DNA of 64,000 nucleotides from Mycoplasma_H phocimorsus (GTDB taxonomy: Bacteria; Bacillota_I; Bacilli_A; Mycoplasmatales; Metamycoplasmataceae), in NCBI RefSeq assembly GCF_030077865.1, contig NZ_JASDDP010000019.1. One strand, written 5' to 3'. The notes below the pieces were generated by a model. That model saw nothing but the letters and a program-made list of their open reading frames with translations. It was not told the DNA's origin and did no database searches. Numbering within the stretch: position 1 is the stretch's first letter; every line of letters starts with the position of its first letter. Shown in pieces: positions 29,076 through 39,824 of this stretch. The position numbers and the translations under genes were made by a program.

Positions 29076-29648
29076 ATGACCAAGAATTTTAAAATAGCTT
29101 TCACTTCTACAGGCATTTTATTAGGTATTACAGGAATTTTAGCAGGTATCATTACATATAATTGAAATAAAAAACAAGTTGATATATTTTCTTTAGAAAA
29201 ACCTAAACAATTAAAAAAAGTCGCAAAGTTAAACATTAGTGAAAAGTTAAAAATTAACAAAGAAGCATTTTTAAAAAAACAAGAAACAAATTTATCAAAA
29301 GCTATTAATTTAGAATCTGCAGCAGTCAAATCACCATTGGTTATCGATCAAGTAAAATTGGAAAAAATTCAAGATAAAATGCCCTGATCAATTGATAAAG
29401 CTTTTTCTTCAAAATTTAATAAAACTGATATTTTAAAATGAATAACTAAAAATCCTTATAAAACTGCAGGAATTGTTTTAGCAGGCGTTTCTGGAGCAAC
29501 TTTATTAGCAATATCTGGAACGTTTTTTGTTTCTTATATGGCTGCTTCTAATCCTGATGACATTTTGCATGGATTAGCATTATTTGGATTTATAAACAAA
29601 GAAAAATTGATGAGACGCCACAACTCAACGCTTAGACTAGAACAATAA
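29076..29648 (+). CDS. Two-helix membrane protein, paralog 4 of 4
   Basis: 190 residues. Same layout as paralogs 1-3: helix 1, NKKQVDIFSLEKPKQLKKV, KLNISEKLKINKEAFLKKQE, IQDKM, KTDILKW, NPYKTAGI, helix 2. The C-terminal tail (about 30 residues) is unrelated to the others and ends basic. TGA Trp codons interrupt it at three places. It is separated from paralog 3 by the dead IS1634-type element. Confidence 0.75.
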
Positions 29649-29747
29649 ATTTAACATAAAATTATACTATGCCATAAGTATTTTGTTGCGTGTTTTTTTA
29701 ATATTCAACTTGGAAACTTAATACAATATCAATCAATTTTTCATATA

Positions 29748-29778
29748 AAAAACTACAGTTAATCACTGTAGTTTTAAT
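29748..29778. terminator. Bidirectional intrinsic terminator
   Basis: AAACTACAGT / ACTGTAGTTT with a 5-nt loop and A/T runs on both sides. It separates the plus-strand paralog cluster from the minus-strand HAD gene. Confidence 0.85.
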
Positions 29779-29787
29779 TTCAAAATA

Positions 29788-30597
29788 TTAGATTATTTCC
29801 ATTTTTTCAAGTTGTAAATATACACCATCTTCATCACATTTAGGGGCAATAAAGTCGCTGTATTCTTTAAGCTTTTCATCACCATCTTGCATTGCAACGC
29901 CAATTCCGGCATCTCTAATCATTTCGATATCATTTCCAGAATCACCAAAAGCTATTAAATATTTTAAGCTTGATTTTTCATGAATCATTAATCTTTTTAA
30001 AGCGCTAGATTTTGTAACACCTTTAGCAGCTATAAATAATCCTCTTTCCCAAATTGATTGTATTTGTAAATTTAAGTAATTATTTTCAATAATATCTTCT
30101 GCTAAATTATAAGCATTTAAATTTGTTGTTACAACTGTAATTAAATGTAAATGTTGTCTATCTAATTTGCTAAAACTATTATCAAGTTCTACCAACTTAT
30201 CTTGGTGTGGAGCTAAAAATCAAGTATTTGTAACACTATCTTTTGACATATGTCCATAATCTTTATCCATTATTGAGATAGAATCAACATGTGGTATTAA
30301 TTTTTCAAATAAAATTTCAAAATCCTTATAGTAAATTGGTTGTTCGTGAATAATTTTATCATTTTTAATATCATAAATAAAAGCGCCATTTGCACCAATA
30401 AAGTAATCTGCATAAATAGATGATTTTAATAAATGGCCAATAGTAACAAATTCTCTACCTGAAGCCAAAATAATTTTTATCCCTTTTTCATGTAATTTTT
30501 TAAATGCTTCAACTATTTTTGGGCTAAATGTTTCTTTAGCATATGGAAGTGTTGTGCCATCAATATCAAATGCGGCAAATTTAATTTTATAATTCAT
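29788..30597 (-). CDS. HAD-superfamily Cof-type hydrolase
   Basis: 269 residues with one TGA Trp. The nucleophile motif FDIDGTT is at about 10-16, motif II LASGRE at about 44-49, the type IIB cap in the middle, and motif III/IV with Lys and GDSGNDIEMI at about 221-230. These Cof-type enzymes are cytoplasmic sugar-phosphate or nucleotide phosphatases; the exact substrate cannot be read from sequence. GGAGGAA lies before the ATG. It has its own terminator downstream. Confidence 0.92.
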
Positions 30598-30639
30598 ATT
30601 TTTCCTCCAGTTTTTAAGGTTAGGGATTATATTATATTA

Positions 30640-31497
30640 CTAAATTAATCTTTTACCGAATAATTTCACTATTTTTAACTTTTTTTGTGAAATTTCTATT
30701 ATTCCATAAGGCAAAAATGAGCATTGATCTATAAGTATATATTGACCATTATTATTAACTATTCGATTAAATCAATCAGTTTTAATAATATAATTAAAAT
30801 GATTCATTTGTATTTCTATAACATCATTTTTACTAATTTTTATTAAATTTTGAAATAGTTTTGGCAATATATTTTGATATGAAAGATCCTCATTAAATAA
30901 AAGAGAAGAAATTTCATATCTATCTAATTCACTCATTGTTGCAAAAGTATTAAGATAATTTCCTAAATCATTCACAATGCTTCTTATATATGTTCCATTA
31001 GAAACATGAATATTAAAGCATAATTCCTGCTTATGTAAATCTAGATAAAGTATTTCATATGAATATGTAGTGATTTCAATAGGTTTAATTTCAACAAATT
31101 CGCCTTTTCTTGCTAAATCATATGATCTTTGTCCATTAATTTTTTTAGCACTAAATACTGGCGGTATTTGTAAACTTTTACCAATTAAATTATCAAAAAA
31201 CTTTTTAATTTTATAATCATCTTTAACAACATTATTGCTTGTTTCAATAATCTTTCCTGTAATATCATAAGAATCAGTTTTAAAACCCAATATAAGCGTA
31301 ACTTTATATTTCTTACTTTTATTATTAATATAATTCAATAATTTTAAATCATCATCACTACAGCAAAGCAATAAACCACTAGCAAGCGGATCAAGAGTGC
31401 CACTATGTCCTATTTTTAAAATTTTATTTTTTTTAGCAAATTGATTAATAGCTTTAAAGCTAGAAATCCCCTTCTCTTTATTAATTATGTAAAACAT
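30640..31497 (-). CDS. truB: tRNA pseudouridine(55) synthase
   Basis: 285 residues when the TGA at 30772 is read as Trp. The TruB catalytic motif GHSGTLDPLASGLL (Asp about residue 38) is present, with QIPPVFSAKKINGQRSYD, and FNIHVSNGTYIRS downstream. It makes pseudouridine 55 in the T-loop of tRNAs. The C-terminal extension after the Trp is a small PUA-like segment. TACAAT on the minus strand ends 6 nt before the ATG with no Shine-Dalgarno. The usual neighbour ribF is not here. Confidence 0.93.
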
Positions 31498-31503
31498 ATT
31501 AGT

Positions 31504-31509
31504 ATTGTA
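31504..31509 (-). promoter_or_regulatory. -10 box of truB, apparent leaderless transcript
   Basis: TACAAT on the minus strand, six bases upstream of the truB ATG, no ribosome binding site visible. Confidence 0.5.
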
Positions 31510-31510
31510 T

Positions 31511-31537
31511 AAAAAAAGATGCCAAATGCATCTTTTT
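31511..31537. terminator. Intrinsic terminator after gap
   Basis: AAAAAGATGC-caaat-GCATCTTTTT, usable in either direction; on the minus strand it closes the gap gene. Confidence 0.85.
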
Positions 31538-31545
31538 ATTATTTA

Positions 31546-32541
31546 TTAGATTAAAGCAAATTTTGTTAATGTTCTAACAAATTGTGAAACGTATGACATT
31601 TCATTGTCGTATCATGAAACAAGTTTATATAATCTTTTTCCATCTGATTCAACAATATTTGTTAATCCTGAGTCAAAGATTGTTCCATGTGTATTTCCAA
31701 TAATATCTGAAGAAACCAATGGATCTGTTGAATATTCTAGTGTTTCAGATTTTTTAGCTTCAACTGCTGCATTAATTTCTTCTACAGAAGGGCTTTGTTC
31801 AAATTCAAGAGTCATATCTACTACTGAACCTGTAATTACTGGAACACGTAATGCGTAACCATCTAATTTACCAGCACATTCAGGAATTACTAATCCGATA
31901 GCTGCTGCAGCTCCTGTAGCTGTAGGGATAATGTTTTGTGCTGCTGCACGAGCTCTTCTTAAATCTGAGTGTGGAGCATCTTGTAATCTTTGGTCAGCTG
32001 TATAAGCGTGAACTGTTGTCATTGTTCCTGCAATAATACCAAATTTTTTAACAGCATCAATAATTGGTGCTAAACAGTTTGTTGTACATGAAGCAGCTGA
32101 AATAACTGTGTCTTCACTTGTTAAAATTTCATCATTAACATTGTAAACAACTGTTTTAATATCTTTACCAGCAGGTGCTGAGATAACAACTTTTTTAGCA
32201 CCGGCTTCAATGTGGTATCCTGCTGTTTCTTTTGTTCTAAAGAACCCTGTTGATTCAACAACTACATCAATTCCTAATGATTTTCATGGTAAATTTCTTG
32301 GGTCTCTTTCTGCATAAACAGGAATTGATTTCCCATTTACTAAGATTTCGTTGCCTTTTACACTTATTTCAGCTTTAAATTTTCCTAATGCTGTATCGTG
32401 TTTTAATAAATGTGCTAATGTTTTAGCATCAGTCAAGTCATTAACTGCAACAACTTCAATTTTTCCAGCATTTTCTTCGAAAATTCTTCTAAAAACTAGT
32501 CTACCGATTCTTCCGAACCCGTTAATTGCTATTTTTTTCAT
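31546..32541 (-). CDS. gap: Glyceraldehyde-3-phosphate dehydrogenase
   Basis: 331 residues, full length. The NAD-binding GFGRIGRLVFR is at about 7-17, the catalytic Cys in SAASCTTNCLAP at about 148-159, and the substrate-binding TGAAAAIGLV and WYDNEMSY near the C-terminus. Two TGA codons encode Trp, one of them in the WYDNE motif. It is the central NAD-dependent oxidation step of glycolysis. AAGGAG precedes the ATG. It stands alone with its own terminator. Confidence 0.97.
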
Positions 32542-32602
32542 TTTTTCTCCTTATATTTATAATTTAAATTTTATTACATTTTTAAAGCTTTTGAAATAAA
32601 AA

Positions 32603-32645
32603 AATAATAGAACATTTTTTTATTTTCATAAAACGTTCTATTATT
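32603..32645 (-). terminator. Intrinsic terminator after rpmB
   Basis: AATAGAAC / GTTCTATT stem with a long AT loop and flanking A/T runs. Confidence 0.65.
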
Positions 32646-32651
32646 TTTTTA

Positions 32652-32843
32652 TTAAGCAACACCATACTTTTTAAGTGTTCTAGCTGTTTTAGCTGTAACA
32701 CGCAAAGTATTTTTTTGACCATTTTCAATAATTGTAACTTTTTGTAAATTCAAATTAAACTTACGTTTTGAAGCGTTTAGAGCGTGTGAACGTGTATTTC
32801 CTGACATTGCTCTTTTTCCTGTTAACATATCTTGTCTTGACAT
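32652..32843 (-). CDS. rpmB: Large ribosomal subunit protein bL28
   Basis: 63 residues: the start MSRQDMLTGKRAMSGNTRSH and the end VTAKTARTLKKYG are typical of L28. The Cys pairs found in zinc-type L28 are absent, so it is the zinc-free form. GAAAGGAA precedes the ATG. It is about 105 bp downstream of ppa and has its own terminator. Confidence 0.95.
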   Translation of the reverse strand: MSRQDMLTGKRAMSGNTRSHALNASKRKFNLNLQKVTIIENGQKNTLRVTAKTARTLKKYGVA

Positions 32844-32947
32844 AACAATTCCTTTCTATAAATACTTAAAATCTAATCTAATTGATTTTTTAATTATATT
32901 AAAATTAATAATTTAATAACTTTTTTATTATACTATATTTTAAAATT

Positions 32948-33505
32948 TTAAATAATGTATTTTTCAGGGTGCTCTTTCATCATTTTTTTAACAAATTCTT
33001 CTTTGTCCATTTTTCCGTAAGTTTTCATTAAATGAATACATTCATTAATTTCTTCTTGAGCTCATAATTCATTTTCAAATCCTGGAACATGTGTTTGATT
33101 TTTACCTTTTCAATCTTTATAATGTTCAAAAAAGTATTTAACAGAATCTAATCATTTTTGAGGAATGTCGTTGATTGATTTAATATGATCAGTAGTAAAG
33201 TCATCTTCATGAACTGCAATTAATTTAGTATCTGTTTCACCACTATCAATCATTCTTAAAGCACCTACCACTCTAACATTTAGCATAACACCCGGAACAA
33301 ACGCTCTTTCTGAATATACTAAAACATCCAATTCATCTCCATCTCAATCAAGAGCTTCAGGTAAAAATCCATATGTAGCTGGGTATTTATAGCCATCCCT
33401 TAATATTCTATCCACTTCAATTTGTCCAGTTTTTCTATTATATTCATACTTTATTTCTGAATTAAAAGGAATCTCAACCATAATTTTGTAACTTTTACTC
33501 ATCAT
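32948..33505 (-). CDS. ppa: Inorganic pyrophosphatase (family I)
   Basis: 185 residues. The family I signature DGDELDVLVY (about 64-73) holds the metal-binding Asp residues; EYNRKTGQIEVDRIL and YPATYGFLPE lie before it. It hydrolyses pyrophosphate, driving nucleic acid and tRNA charging reactions. Two ATG codons are adjacent at the start (33505 and 33502); GGAGAAA fits both. It follows pgi by 8 bp, so they are co-transcribed. Several Trp codons are TGA. Confidence 0.95.
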
Positions 33506-33513
33506 TTTCTCCA

Positions 33514-34809
33514 TTATTTAGAATCTTTTCCTAATAATTTAAACATATTTTTTTTATAAACTTCAACACCAGGTTGATCAAATGGATTTACATCTAATAA
33601 ATAACCACTCATTGCAAGCGCTCATTCAAAGAATATAAATATTCATCCTAATGATTTTTCTGAAACTTCTTCAACATTTAAAATAATATTCGGCACCTTT
33701 CCTTCTTCAAAGTGAGCTCTTCTTGTAGCTTCAAAAGCGGCTTTATTGATATTGTGAATATTATTTCCATTTAAATAAATTAATTTATCTACATCATTAG
33801 CGTTATCGATAAAAATTTCTTTATTTTTAACTGGATTTACTAATCAAAGAACAGTTTCAAACATAATTTTTTTACCCTCTTGAACATATTGTCCTAATGA
33901 GTGTAAATCTGTTGAATTAACTAATGAATAAGGTAATAATCCTTTTCCTTCTTTCCCTTCTGACTCTGCATATAGCTGTTTTCATCATTCGCTTAAAAAA
34001 CTTCAGTTAGGTTCATAAGTTACTAATGTTTCAACTGAGTATTTTTCGCCAAAAATATGTCTAACAACTGCATATTTATAAGCATCATTTTCCATTAATT
34101 CAATATTAGAATATACTTCTTGAGCATCTTTAGCCCCTTGCATTAAAGCATCAATATTTAATCCAGCACATGCTAGTGGAAATAATCCAACTGGTGTAAG
34201 AACACTAAATCTTCCGCCAACATCATCAGGAATAATAAATTTTTCATAACCATTTGTTGTAGCTAAATCAAACAATACTCCCCTTTGTTTATCTGTCGTA
34301 GCAACAATATAATCTTTTGATTTTTCTTCTCCAACTTTATCTTCAAGTAGTTTTCTAAATTCTCTAAAAGCAATAGAAGGTTCTAAAGTTGTTCCTGATT
34401 TAGAAATAACATTAATAGCAAACTTTTTATCCTCAACATATTTAAGTTTATTAATTAAATCATAACTACTAATGCTATTTCCAGCAAATAATAATTCTAT
34501 TTTAGGTTGATTTTCACTGTATTGCCCAAACATAAATTCATAAGCTGCTTTAATGCCAAGATATGAGCCACCAATACCAATTGAAACAACAACTTCAATA
34601 CCTTCATCTTGTCATTTTTTAGCTTTTATTTTCATTGCTTCAAATTCGGAATTTTTATAGTTATCAACTATCTTAGTTCAACCAAGAAAATCACTTCCTT
34701 TTCCTGTTTTGTTGATTATTGATTTATGTACTCTTTTAACATCAGCTTTATATTTTAATAGCTCTTTTTCATCAATTGCAGTAGATAAATCCAAATTTAA
34801 TAATTTCAT
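33514..34809 (-). CDS. pgi: Glucose-6-phosphate isomerase
   Basis: 431 residues with many TGA Trp codons. The active-site pieces are visible: SIGIGGSYLGIKAA (about 76-89), NVISKSGTTLEPSIAFR (about 137-153), DDVGGRFSVLTPVG (about 195-208) and the C-terminal NPFDQPGVEVYK carrying the catalytic Lys. It interconverts glucose-6-P and fructose-6-P. AAGGAGAA precedes the ATG at 34809. It forms an operon with ppa. Confidence 0.96.
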
Positions 34810-34892
34810 TAATTCTCCTTTTCAATTATTAATAATTAATATAATTTTATTATATTTATAGTGTTATTTAATTTATATTTTACAAAAATTAG

Positions 34893-34898
34893 TAAAAT
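34893..34898 (+). promoter_or_regulatory. -10 box of the membrane protein-dnaX operon, apparent leaderless transcript
   Basis: TAAAAT seven bases before the ATG at 34906. No Shine-Dalgarno lies between. Confidence 0.45.
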
Positions 34899-34905
34899 AA
34901 TTATT

Positions 34906-35853
34906 ATGAAATTAACAGATTATAACCATTTTTTTGCCTGAAGAGGCAATAGATGATCATTTAATGAATCACTACCTTTATATTGATCTTTATTTGCATT
35001 ATTAGCATTATTAATGATATTTATTTGGCTTTTTAAAAGACCAATTAAAACCACAATTTTTTCAAATAAATATTTATTAGACAATGCCAGTATTATTGAA
35101 GGCATAATTGGTTTTGGTTTGCTTTTTGGCACATTTTTTAGAATTATTGTTTATATGATTCAAGGCTATCCACTTAAATTTGAATCACTTCCATTACACT
35201 TTTGTCGAATAATGTTGCTTATCTCTAGCATTATGTTAATTATGGGGAAAGCAAAATATATTTCAACTATTTCTTGAATCATGATTGGCACAGCTTTGGT
35301 AGGAATTATTTTAGCTGATTTAACTAATTCTCCAATTACTACTTTAGGAACTGGAGAAGGCCCTAATGGTGAAGATACTGTTAGATACTCAGTTGGTCTT
35401 GATTCTTGAGCATTTTATGATTTTATTATTGTTCATTTTTCAACATTATTTATTGGATTTTGATTTTTAACATTCTCAAATAACTTTTATACAGCAAGAA
35501 ATTCTTTAAAATCTGTTACTTTTTTAATACTTTTAACATTATTTATTTTCTTTTTAAACTGAATTTTATTTGTTTATGCTCTTGATCGTGGTTGAAAAGC
35601 AAATTGATTTTATTTAGGCAATAATGAAATTAATTCAATATTTAAAAATACGAATGTATTAGTTCAAAAATTTTGAATATTTAAATGATATGCACTTCCA
35701 TTTACTTTTATTAGTGGTGGTATTGCATGATTCTTCTTATTCTTAGGTTTCTATTTTCTTCAAGATACTATTTATTTGAATAAAGAAAATAATAAGTGAG
35801 TATTTAAGTTTGTTAAATCTAATACCATTAAAAGTTTTTTTAGGAGAGGATAA
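34906..35853 (+). CDS. Integral membrane protein, TIGR02206/YwaF-like
   Basis: 315 residues, interrupted by about 14 TGA codons (all Trp), so it is hard to see without code 4. It has about six to seven membrane helices. LPLHFCRIMLLISSIML and the long mid-segment around VHFSTLFIGFWFL recall the YwaF/TIGR02206 family of unknown function; the call rests on these patterns and size. Its stop codon overlaps the dnaX start (TAATG), so expression is coupled to dnaX. No transport motif is recognised. Confidence 0.7.
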
Positions 35854-37556
35854 TGGAGTATTTAAGTTTATATCGAAAATACAGACCGCGCAAATTTGCT
35901 GACGTAGTAGGTCAAGAACATGTTGTTCAAACTTTAATTAATTCTATTAAAGCTGATAAAGTTAATCATGCATATTTATTTTCAGGACCTAGAGGAGTTG
36001 GTAAAACTACATTAGCAAAACTTCTTGCCTCTTCACTTAACTGTTTTCATAAAGTTGATGTTGAGCCTTGTGACGATTGTATAGCCTCATTTGATAGTCA
36101 ACTTGATATTATTGAAATTGATGCTGCAACTCATAATAAAGTTGAAAATGTTAGAAAAATTATTGCTAATATAAATTCTGCACCTACTTATGGCAGATAC
36201 AAAATTTATATTATTGATGAGGTACATATGTTTTCTTCGGGTGCATTTGACTCTATGTTAAAAACGCTTGAAGAACCACCAAAAGATGTTGTCTTTATTT
36301 TTGCTACAACTGATCCTCAAAAAATTAAACCTACATTTCTTTCGCGTGTAACAAGATTAAATTTTTCATTACTTTCTCAAGATGTTATTATTAAACACCT
36401 TGAGAAAGTACTTAAAAAAGAAAAAATTAGCTTTGAACCTAATACATTAGAATATATCGCAAAACTTTCAAGTGGCGGAATGAGAGATGCCCTTACTATT
36501 GCTGATCAATCAATTAGTTATGGAAATAACATTATTAAGCTTGAAGATTTATTTAAGCAATTTAGAATAATTTCAAATGAAAGTGTTATTGAGATTTTGA
36601 ATGCACTTAATATTAATGATTTTGCAACACTTATTAATGAAATGCAAAATTTATATCGTTCTGGCATTGAGCCATATAATTTTTTAAATAGCGTTATTAA
36701 TGTTTTGAGAGATTTTATTATTTATAAAATAACAAAAAATAGTTCTCATCTTTCAGTACTTTTTAAAGAACAAATTAATTCTATACATTTTAATAAGGAA
36801 AAAGCTGAATTTTATATCTTTAAAATGTATGATTTAATTAATTCGCTTTACTATATTGAAAATAAATTTGAATTTATTCAAATGAAATTTGTTGAATTAG
36901 CAATGCAAAAACCAGTAAAAATAATTGATGAAATTACCAAATTAAAAAAAGCGCTTGAAGAAGATAATAATATAGAAATAGATGTTATGGAGGAAGCGGT
37001 GAAAATAAAAAAATTAAGTGAATTAGAATACTTAAGCTTATTATATTCAAAAGATATAGATTCTTCAGAACAAGCCATTAAATTATTTAAACAAATAGTT
37101 GAAAGAGTAACATCTGATATGATTCAAAAGTTTCCACAACTTTGAAAGCAATTCACTTCTAATGATAATGATGCAATTAGTACATTTAATTCATTACTTT
37201 CATTATTGCAAAATTCAAATGTTATATTTGCTGGAAAACAATTTGTATTAATAAGTTCAATTGATGAATATTTAGCTGAATTATCTAAAGATGAGAATCA
37301 GTTAAAAATTGAAATAATTATGTATTTTTTATTTAATGATTCAGATCGCTATTTATCTGGTTCATATGATGAAAAACAATTAATATTTATTACTCAAAAC
37401 GATTATAAAATTTTAACTGAAAATTTAAGAAAATTAAAAGCAAGAGAAATTGCAAAACCAGATAAAATAGAAATAAAATATAAAGGAACTATTTTAAATC
37501 TAATAGAATCACAACCAAATACATTCGATTTATTAGATTCTGAAGAAGATTTATAA
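35853..37556 (+). CDS. dnaX: DNA polymerase III subunit gamma/tau
   Basis: 567 residues. The AAA+ clamp-loader module has YRKYRPRKFADVVGQEH, Walker A GPRGVGKTT (about 45-53), Walker B IIDEVHM, the sensor ATTDPQKI and SRV. The zinc module reads C-x8-C-xx-C-xx-S, so the fourth Cys found in most DnaX proteins is replaced by Ser. The C-terminal region (about 370-567) is variable and probably binds the polymerase. The gene overlaps the upstream membrane protein gene by one base and precedes ybaB-recR, a very common order. Confidence 0.95.
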
Positions 37557-37566
37557 AGGAGCAAAA

Positions 37567-37857
37567 ATGAATATAAATGAACTAATGAAACAAGCTCGTA
37601 AAATGCAAGCCGAAATGGAACTTAAAGAAAAAGAATTTCACAAAAAAGAATTTTCAGTTGAAAAACAAGGCCTTTCGCTTGTAATAACAGGTGACAAAAA
37701 AATTAAATCAATTAAAATTAATCCAGTTTTAATTGATGAGGACGATATTGAATTATTAGAAGATGTTATTAAATTAACAATTAATGATACTTTAAATAAA
37801 ATAGATGAAGAGCTTGAAGCTTCACAACCTAAGATGCCTGGCAATATGCCATTTTAA
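37567..37857 (+). CDS. YbaB/EbfC nucleoid-associated protein
   Basis: 96 residues: N-terminal helix NINELMKQARKMQAEMELKE followed by strands and the C-terminal helix ending PKMPGNMPF, all typical of the family. It is a small dimeric DNA-binding protein. AAAGGAG lies before the ATG. It sits between dnaX and recR, its usual place. Confidence 0.93.
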   Translation: MNINELMKQARKMQAEMELKEKEFHKKEFSVEKQGLSLVITGDKKIKSIKINPVLIDEDDIELLEDVIKLTINDTLNKIDEELEASQPKMPGNMPF

Positions 37858-37859
37858 AA

Positions 37860-38429
37860 ATGGATAATATTTTAATTCAAGATTTAATTGAAAAACTTAA
37901 TAAATTACCTGGAGTAACAAAGAAAACTTCAATTAAAATAGCTAATTTTTTAATTACTAATCCAGAGTATGATATTGAAAGCTTAATAAAAAGTTTTGAG
38001 AGTATCAAAAATAACATTTCAATTTGCGAAAATTGCAAATATTTAAAAGTTGCCAATATTTGTAAATTTTGTAATAGCGAAAGAGTAGATTTTGATAGTA
38101 TTATGATTGTTGAAAGTATTAATGATGTAGATAAAATTGAAAAAACAGGAATTTTTTGTGGCAGATATTTTATTTGGGAATTTAAGCCAGAAAATAATAA
38201 AAAACTAATACTTCAAGATAAAGAATATAAATTTATTAATTCATTTAAAAATATAATTTTATCACTTAGTCCCAATCTTGAAGGTGAAGTAAAATCACAG
38301 TATTTAATTAATATTTTTAAGGAAAAAAATATTTCAAAATTAGCAATTGGGTTACCATTTGGATCACAAATTGATTATATTGATGAAGTAACATTAAAGC
38401 AAGCATTTAACAATAGAACAAAAATTTAA
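37860..38429 (+). CDS. recR: Recombination protein RecR
   Basis: 189 residues. A helix-hairpin-helix (LNKLPGVTKKTSIKIA) precedes the C4 zinc finger CENCKYLKVANICKFC (about 56-71). A Toprim domain begins IMIVESINDVDKIEKTG, and the C-terminal NLEGEVKSQYL and GLPFGSQIDYIDEVTL match the family. With RecO it loads RecA at gaps. The segment after the zinc finger is less conserved than in most bacteria. It starts 2 bp after ybaB. Confidence 0.94.
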   Translation: MDNILIQDLIEKLNKLPGVTKKTSIKIANFLITNPEYDIESLIKSFESIKNNISICENCKYLKVANICKFCNSERVDFDSIMIVESINDVDKIEKTGIFCGRYFIWEFKPENNKKLILQDKEYKFINSFKNIILSLSPNLEGEVKSQYLINIFKEKNISKLAIGLPFGSQIDYIDEVTLKQAFNNRTKI

Positions 38430-38430
38430 A

Positions 38431-38468
38431 AAAATCAAGCCAGTTTAAAACAAACTAACTTGATTTTT
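38431..38468. terminator. Bidirectional intrinsic terminator between recR and the ROK kinase gene
   Basis: The long stem AAATCAAG-CAGTTT / AAACTA-CTTGATTT has flanking A and T runs and serves the two convergent genes. Confidence 0.85.
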
Positions 38469-38479
38469 TTTAATATCAG

Positions 38480-39358
38480 TTATTTTACTAAATGAAATAG
38501 TCCAAATAATGCTGAATCATCGCCTAATTCTTCAAATTTAAAATCAACATTATGAAAGTGTTCAGGTGCTGAATATGTTTTAGCCAATTGAATTGCTTCT
38601 TGAACAAATCAACGATTTTTTCTAGCGACACTACCTCCAAATACAAATAAATTTGGATTTAAAAATGCCACACTTGTTGCAATCGTTCTAGCCAATGAAT
38701 CAATACCTTCATCAATAAGTTTTCTGCAAATATCATTTGTGCTGTATTTTTCAAAAATTTCTTTAGCGTCTAAATCTAAACCTTTTGTTTTTGCTCTAAG
38801 TTTTAAACCTGCTCCTGATGCATATAATTCTACAGAAAAAGGTAGTAAATGATATGTTTTAGAATCATATACGCTTCCTAATGGAGCTCTAGCTATTTCT
38901 TGTCCAAGACCATATGATCCTGTAAAAATTTTATTATCAATAACAAGTCCAGCCCCTAATCCTGTTGAAATTGTAAAGAATTGAGTTACATCACCTCTTC
39001 CTTTTCCAAAGAAATGATGGTTAGCAAGACCCATAACGTTAGCATCGTTTTCACATTCAATTTTATCTACAGTTTTAGAATTTTCAAGAATGTATTTTTT
39101 GATATTTAAATTTGTTCAACCTGGTAAATTTGGTGTTAAAATGATATTACCATTTTTGTAATCTGCTGGCCCTGGGAAACATAATCCTAAACTTTCAACT
39201 TTATGTGTATCACATAATTCCACGATTTCATCCAATGTTTTTTTTCAATCAACTGGTTCAGTTGAAAATCTTTCCTTAAGAATGATTTTCTCCCCCTCAA
39301 ATAAGGCGAATCTTGTGTTTGTGCCACCGATATCAACTGCTGCGATTCTTTTAATCAT
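38480..39358 (-). CDS. ROK-family sugar kinase (glucokinase-like)
   Basis: 292 residues. The phosphate-1 motif AAVDIGGTNTRFALF starts the protein; DAN in CENDANVMGLANH and the ISTGLGAGLVIDNKIFTG phosphate-2 region follow. The ROK zinc-binding CxCGxxGCxE signature is absent: the corresponding region reads GQEIARAPLGSVYDSKTYHLLP. Likely substrate is glucose or another hexose. GGACAA lies before the ATG, a weak ribosome binding site. Confidence 0.85.
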
Positions 39359-39488
39359 AAATTGTCCTTTACTATTTTTATATTATTTTTATAATTATAT
39401 TTAATGAAATAAATGCATTTAAATAAATAGTTATATTAAATGAAAAATAAACAGATAAAAATTACCACATAAAAAAAGCATAAAAAAA

Positions 39489-39579
39489 TGGCGGGTTAGA
39501 AAGGATTTGAACCTTCGCGGGAATTGCTTCCCCTACAGTCTTAGCAGGACCGCCTCTTCAGCCTCTTGAGTACTAACCC
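39489..39579 (-). tRNA. tRNA-Ser (GCU)
   Basis: 91 nt with a long variable arm, acceptor stem GGGTTAG / CTAACCC, anticodon loop CTGCTAA (anticodon GCU) and encoded CCA. It decodes AGC/AGU. Confidence 0.95.
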
Positions 39580-39589
39580 ATATGAAATA

Positions 39590-39617
39590 ATTATAACAGC
39601 ATTTTTATTTTTATCAA
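39590..39617 (-). promoter_or_regulatory. Promoter of tRNA-Ser(GCU)
   Basis: TTGATA (39612-39617) and an extended -10 TGTTATAAT (TATAAT at 39590-39595) on the minus strand, spaced 16 bp. Confidence 0.8.
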
Positions 39618-39735
39618 TTTTTTATAACAAATAAAAAGGTATTAAATTACATTTATTATTAATAAATTAATACATATTATATTTTATTATTATATTATTT
39701 AAAAATTTATTTTATAAAAATATTTAATATGTTGC

Positions 39736-39791
39736 TATAATTAAAAAGCAGTTTGTAATCAAAAAAGTTGCGCTTGCGTAGCTTTTTATTT
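39736..39791 (+). promoter_or_regulatory. nusA promoter followed by terminator-like leader hairpin
   Basis: TATAAT at 39736-39741 would start RNA near 39748. At 39762-39787 an 11-bp stem (AAAAAGTTGCG / CGTAGCTTTTT, two G-T pairs, CTTG loop) ends in a T-run, the shape of an intrinsic terminator, about 38 bp before the nusA ATG. This may be an attenuator. Confidence 0.65.
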
Positions 39792-39824
39792 AATTAAATA
39801 TTTATAAAAAATCGAAAGGAAAAT

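Noticed and set aside
38101..38420. RecR as a broken gene
   Set aside because: The Toprim half is divergent but the frame is intact and the C-terminal signatures are present.
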